A stretch of 9,518 nucleotides of DNA, taken from the NCBI GenBank assembly GCA_903872005.1, contig CAIQJD010000121.1:1-9518 (forward strand), in the 5' to 3' direction. A program made the position numbers and the translations under genes. Origin of the DNA: an uncultured bacterium. GTDB lineage: Bacteria > Chloroflexota > Anaerolineae > JACIWP01. This document shows, one piece after another, positions 7,170 to 9,518 of the stretch (positions are counted from its first letter, which is position 1; each line of letters begins with the position of its first letter). A model generated the notes under the pieces. It was not told the origin of the DNA. It worked only from the letters and a program-made list of their open reading frames with translations, and searched no databases.

Positions 7170-7197
7170 TTGTCTCAGGCGCAGCCTGTGCTATAAT
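7170..7197 (+). promoter_or_regulatory. Promoter of the ferredoxin-AOR operon
   Basis: -35 TTGTCT (7170-7175, 4 of 6), a 16-bp spacer, then a perfect -10 TATAAT (7192-7197) with an extended TGC just before it (7189-7191). The predicted start near 7204 gives a leader of about 34 nt. Its -35 lies 20 bp from the -35 of the divergent Rieske promoter, so one regulator could reach both. Confidence 0.75.
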
Positions 7198-7237
7198 CTG
7201 GGCATCGTTTGGCTCGCGCCGGCAAGGAGAATCGCCT

Positions 7238-7687
7238 ATGCGCCGTGTCCTCAGTTTCGACGTCGCCAGTTGCACCGGTTGTCTTTCGTGCATGCTCAAT
7301 TGCGCGTTGGCAAATGAAAGCATCAACGCCCTCTCCAGCGCGCGCATCTACATTGACCTCGATTCCTTCGAGGCGCGCTGGCCGGCGCGCACCTGCCGGC
7401 AATGCGTCAAAGCCCAATGCGCGGCCGCCTGCCCGGTAGGCGCGATCTCACGTGACGCCTCCGGCGAATTCTGGCGCGTCGACTATGACGTCTGCATCGG
7501 CTGTCGCTCGTGCGTGGACGCCTGCCCGTTCGGAGCCATGTCTTTCGACCCCCTCACCGACAAGGTGTTGAAGTGCGAGACCTGCGCCGGCAATCCGACC
7601 TGCGTGCGCTCCTGCGCCGCCGGCGCGTTGCAGTGGCGCGACGCGACCCAAAGGACACCGCCCCAGAAACTCATGGAATCCAGTTGA
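7238..7687 (+). CDS. Four-cluster [4Fe-4S] polyferredoxin (AorA/DmsB-like electron-transfer subunit)
   Basis: A 149-residue protein with 16 cysteines in four quartets: C12/15/18/22, C53/56/61/65 (CRQCVKAQCAAACP), C86/89/92/96 (CIGCRSCVDACP) and C113/116/122/126. This is enough for four [4Fe-4S] clusters, as in DmsB/HycB-type subunits and the small AorA ferredoxin of bacterial AOR complexes. It has no signal peptide or membrane segment, so it is cytoplasmic. Role: a wire carrying electrons to or from the AOR catalytic subunit encoded 12 bp downstream. The fourth quartet (C-x2-C-x5-C-x3-C) is more compact than in DmsB. Start: the ATG at 7238 has AAGGAG (7224-7229) eight bases upstream, and the protein begins directly with the first cluster motif. 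Pairing with AOR is strongly suggested by position but not proven. Confidence 0.92.
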   Translation: MRRVLSFDVASCTGCLSCMLNCALANESINALSSARIYIDLDSFEARWPARTCRQCVKAQCAAACPVGAISRDASGEFWRVDYDVCIGCRSCVDACPFGAMSFDPLTDKVLKCETCAGNPTCVRSCAAGALQWRDATQRTPPQKLMESS

Positions 7688-7699
7688 GCGAGGCGAGCT

Positions 7700-9518
7700 A
7701 TGACTGACACTCCGATCTTCGGTTGGGCCGGCAAGATTCTGCGCGTCGATCTCAGCAGCCGGCGCATCTGGACGCAATCCAGCGCGCCCCTCATCCCCAA
7801 CTACCTGGGCGGACGCGGCTTCGGCGCGCGCATCGCCTGGGACGAGCTGGAGCCGGGCGTGGGCGCCTTCGATCCGCGCAATCCCTTCATGGCCTTCACC
7901 GGCCCGCTCTGCGGCACCAGCGCCCCCTGCTCCGGCCGCACGCAGATCATGGGCGTCAGCCCGCAAGCTCATCCCATCGAATGGTTCAGCCGCTCGAATA
8001 TGGGCGGCCACTTTGGGCCGGCCCTGAAGTACGCCGGCTACGACGGCCTGGTCGTCACCGGCCAGGCGGAGCGGCCCTGCTACCTGTGGATTGAAGATGA
8101 CCGGGTCGAAATCCGCGACGCCGGCGACCTGTGGGGCCTGGGAACCTACGCGACCCAGATGCGCCTGCAGGCGCAACATGGCAAGGGCGTGCGTATCCTG
8201 ACCACCGGCCAGGCCGGCGAGCGCCTCAGCCGCATCGCCATCGTCAACTCTGAGACCGAATCGGCCGCCGGCGCCGGCGGCTTCGGCGGGGTCATGGGCA
8301 GCAAGAAGCTCAAGGCCATCGTGGCGCGCGGCAGCGGCGGCGTGCGTATCGCCCAGCCCAAGCTCTTCCTGGATCGCGCCCTGGCGATTGCCGGCGTCTG
8401 CCATCACCCCCTCGGTTGGGCCGAATCGTTGCCCCTGGACCCCGACAAGGTGCGGAAGTACGGCGAGCGCTTCAACGCCTGCACCCAACAGTGCCCGGCG
8501 CGCTGCACCGAATCGCGCTTCTACGAAAATGTCCCCGGCGTCGTCTATCCTGACAAGACCTATCGCGGCCAGTTGCACTGCGCCGCCGCGCTCTTCCAGG
8601 GCTTCAAGACGACGTTCTACGATTGGGACATTGGCTGGGAGGCCGGCTTCGAGATCAGCAACCTCGTCAACGACTACGGCCTCAACAACTGGGAGATCCT
8701 CTTCGCCATCGTCCCCTGGCTGCGCGACTGCCACCGCGAGGGGCTGCTCGCCGACCTGGACGGCCTGCCGGTGGACTTCAACCAGCCGCGCATCTGGGCC
8801 GAGCTGCTACGCAAGATCGCCTATCGCGAGGGCATCGGCGCGGCCCTGGCCGAAGGCGGCCGGCGCGCCGCCGATATCCTCGGCTTTGGCAAGGAGCTGG
8901 CCGATCCTTACTACACCGCCTGGGGCTTCGCCTGCCACTGGGACGGCCACGGCAACCGCGTCAACAAGATCTACTACCCCTACTGGCTGGTCACGGCCCT
9001 GCAATGGATGGTAGACACGCGCGACCCGATGGCCGACGGCCATGACTACTGCGAACACCTCATGCGCTGGAACAAGGATTTCGCCCCGAACGCCGGCCTG
9101 GAATGGGAAGACTTCATGGACGTGGCCGAGACCCTCTATGGCTCACGCAAGGCCGTAGACCCGCGCAGCGACTACGAGGACAAAGCCTTCCCCGCCGTCT
9201 GGCACGGCCATCGCAGCATCATCAAGGACAGCATGCCCCTGGACGACGCACTCTTCCCGATGCTCTACAGCCTGACCGAGCCAGACCATCGGGCGCGCGT
9301 CGCCGGCATGGAGGGCACATCTTTCGAGTACCACCTCTTCACGGCCTGCACCGGCGCGGAGATGAGCGAAGACGACTTCTACCGCGCCGCCGAGCGCGTC
9401 TTCAACCTGGAACGCGCCCTGCACATCCGCAACTACGCACGCGACCGGCAGATGGACGAAACGGTCATTCCCTACTTCTCGACCACCGAATGGTGGGCCA
9501 ACCCGGTCACCGGCGAGC
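7700..9518 (+). CDS. Aldehyde:ferredoxin oxidoreductase (AOR) family protein, C-terminus cut
   Basis: Reading from the ATG at 7700 (GAGG six bases upstream), the frame stays open for 606 codons to the window edge. The N-terminus is typical of tungsten/molybdenum bis-pterin AOR enzymes: GWAGKILRVDLSS (8-20), NYLGGRGFGARI (34-45), FTGPLCGTSAPCSGR (66-80), SNMGGHFGPALKYAGYDGLVV (99-119) and GAGGFGGVMGSKKLKAI (191-207). The likely [4Fe-4S] ligands are C261, C265 and C269 (CTQQCPARC), with C550 near the C-terminal SEDDFYRAAERVFNLERALHIRN region. In Pyrococcus AOR the triad is C-x2-C-x3-C and the D-x-x-G-L-D/C motif binds the pterin. Here the spacing is C-x3-C-x3-C and the motif reads NDYGLN (324-329), so this is a divergent subfamily. 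It probably oxidises an aldehyde, or reduces an acid, using the adjacent polyferredoxin. The substrate and metal are unknown. Only a few dozen residues at most are probably missing. Confidence 0.93.
   Translation, partial: MTDTPIFGWAGKILRVDLSSRRIWTQSSAPLIPNYLGGRGFGARIAWDELEPGVGAFDPRNPFMAFTGPLCGTSAPCSGRTQIMGVSPQAHPIEWFSRSNMGGHFGPALKYAGYDGLVVTGQAERPCYLWIEDDRVEIRDAGDLWGLGTYATQMRLQAQHGKGVRILTTGQAGERLSRIAIVNSETESAAGAGGFGGVMGSKKLKAIVARGSGGVRIAQPKLFLDRALAIAGVCHHPLGWAESLPLDPDKVRKYGERFNACTQQCPARCTESRFYENVPGVVYPDKTYRGQLHCAAALFQGFKTTFYDWDIGWEAGFEISNLVNDYGLNNWEILFAIVPWLRDCHREGLLADLDGLPVDFNQPRIWAELLRKIAYREGIGAALAEGGRRAADILGFGKELADPYYTAWGFACHWDGHGNRVNKIYYPYWLVTALQWMVDTRDPMADGHDYCEHLMRWNKDFAPNAGLEWEDFMDVAETLYGSRKAVDPRSDYEDKAFPAVWHGHRSIIKDSMPLDDALFPMLYSLTEPDHRARVAGMEGTSFEYHLFTACTGAEMSEDDFYRAAERVFNLERALHIRNYARDRQMDETVIPYFSTTEWWANPVTGE

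Noticed and set aside
7163..7188. CAGGC / GCCTG inverted repeat around the -35 of the ferredoxin promoter
   Set aside because: Five-base arms 16 bases apart in GC-rich DNA are easily expected by chance, and the match does not extend.
7448..8734. Long minus-strand open frame (428 codons) opposite the ferredoxin and AOR genes
   Set aside because: It lies across two well-recognised genes in the other direction and is low-complexity Ala/Gly/Val-rich. No supporting ribosome site or family motif was seen.
1..9518. CRISPR arrays, tRNA or rRNA genes, integrase or transposase genes, and phage genes
   Set aside because: No regularly spaced repeats, cloverleaf-like sequence, rRNA motifs or such coding sequences were seen on either strand.

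Overview
The window is a GC-rich (roughly 60-65 % by eye), gene-dense piece of a bacterial chromosome. It holds seven protein genes in four transcription units, two of them cut by the window edges. Shine-Dalgarno sites and sigma70-type promoters are easy to see. The gene mix (URO-D family paralogs, a DUF2961/GH172 sugar enzyme, a tungsten-type aldehyde oxidoreductase with a polyferredoxin, a Rieske oxygenase) and a very high density of the hexamer GCCGGC suggest an environmental Chloroflexota-like bacterium (Anaerolineae/Caldilineae type). This assignment is an inference and of only moderate confidence.

Region A (1-3811, minus strand) is one probable operon, read right to left from a TTGACA-17-TATGCT promoter at 3783-3811. 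It encodes a GH172/DUF2961 glycoside hydrolase-like protein, a prolidase/imidazolonepropionase-like metal amidohydrolase, a URO-D family protein with a degraded metal site, and the start of a second URO-D family protein that runs off the left edge. Spacings are 47 bp, a 17-bp overlap, and 13 bp. It looks like a small catabolic operon whose substrate cannot be read from the sequence.

Region B (3731-4071) is the only gene-free stretch over 300 bases. It separates the minus-strand operon from a plus-strand transketolase gene. Besides the two promoters it contains a 130-bp, imperfectly palindromic element with 13-bp terminal inverted repeats and perfect 9-bp flanking direct repeats. This is the anatomy of a MITE (non-autonomous transposon) inserted just upstream of the transketolase promoter.

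Region C (4072-6072, plus) is a complete 666-residue transketolase with an intact thiamine diphosphate site. It converges on the Rieske gene, and a perfect 11-bp hairpin lies between the two stop codons.

Region D (6107-9518) is a divergent pair of units sharing a 156-bp control region with two strong promoters. Leftward is a Rieske non-heme iron oxygenase, which needs O2. Rightward are a 16-cysteine polyferredoxin and, 12 bp later, an aldehyde:ferredoxin oxidoreductase (AOR) family protein, usually an anaerobic and O2-sensitive type, which is cut by the right edge after 606 residues. The last two genes probably form one enzyme complex resembling AorA-AorB.
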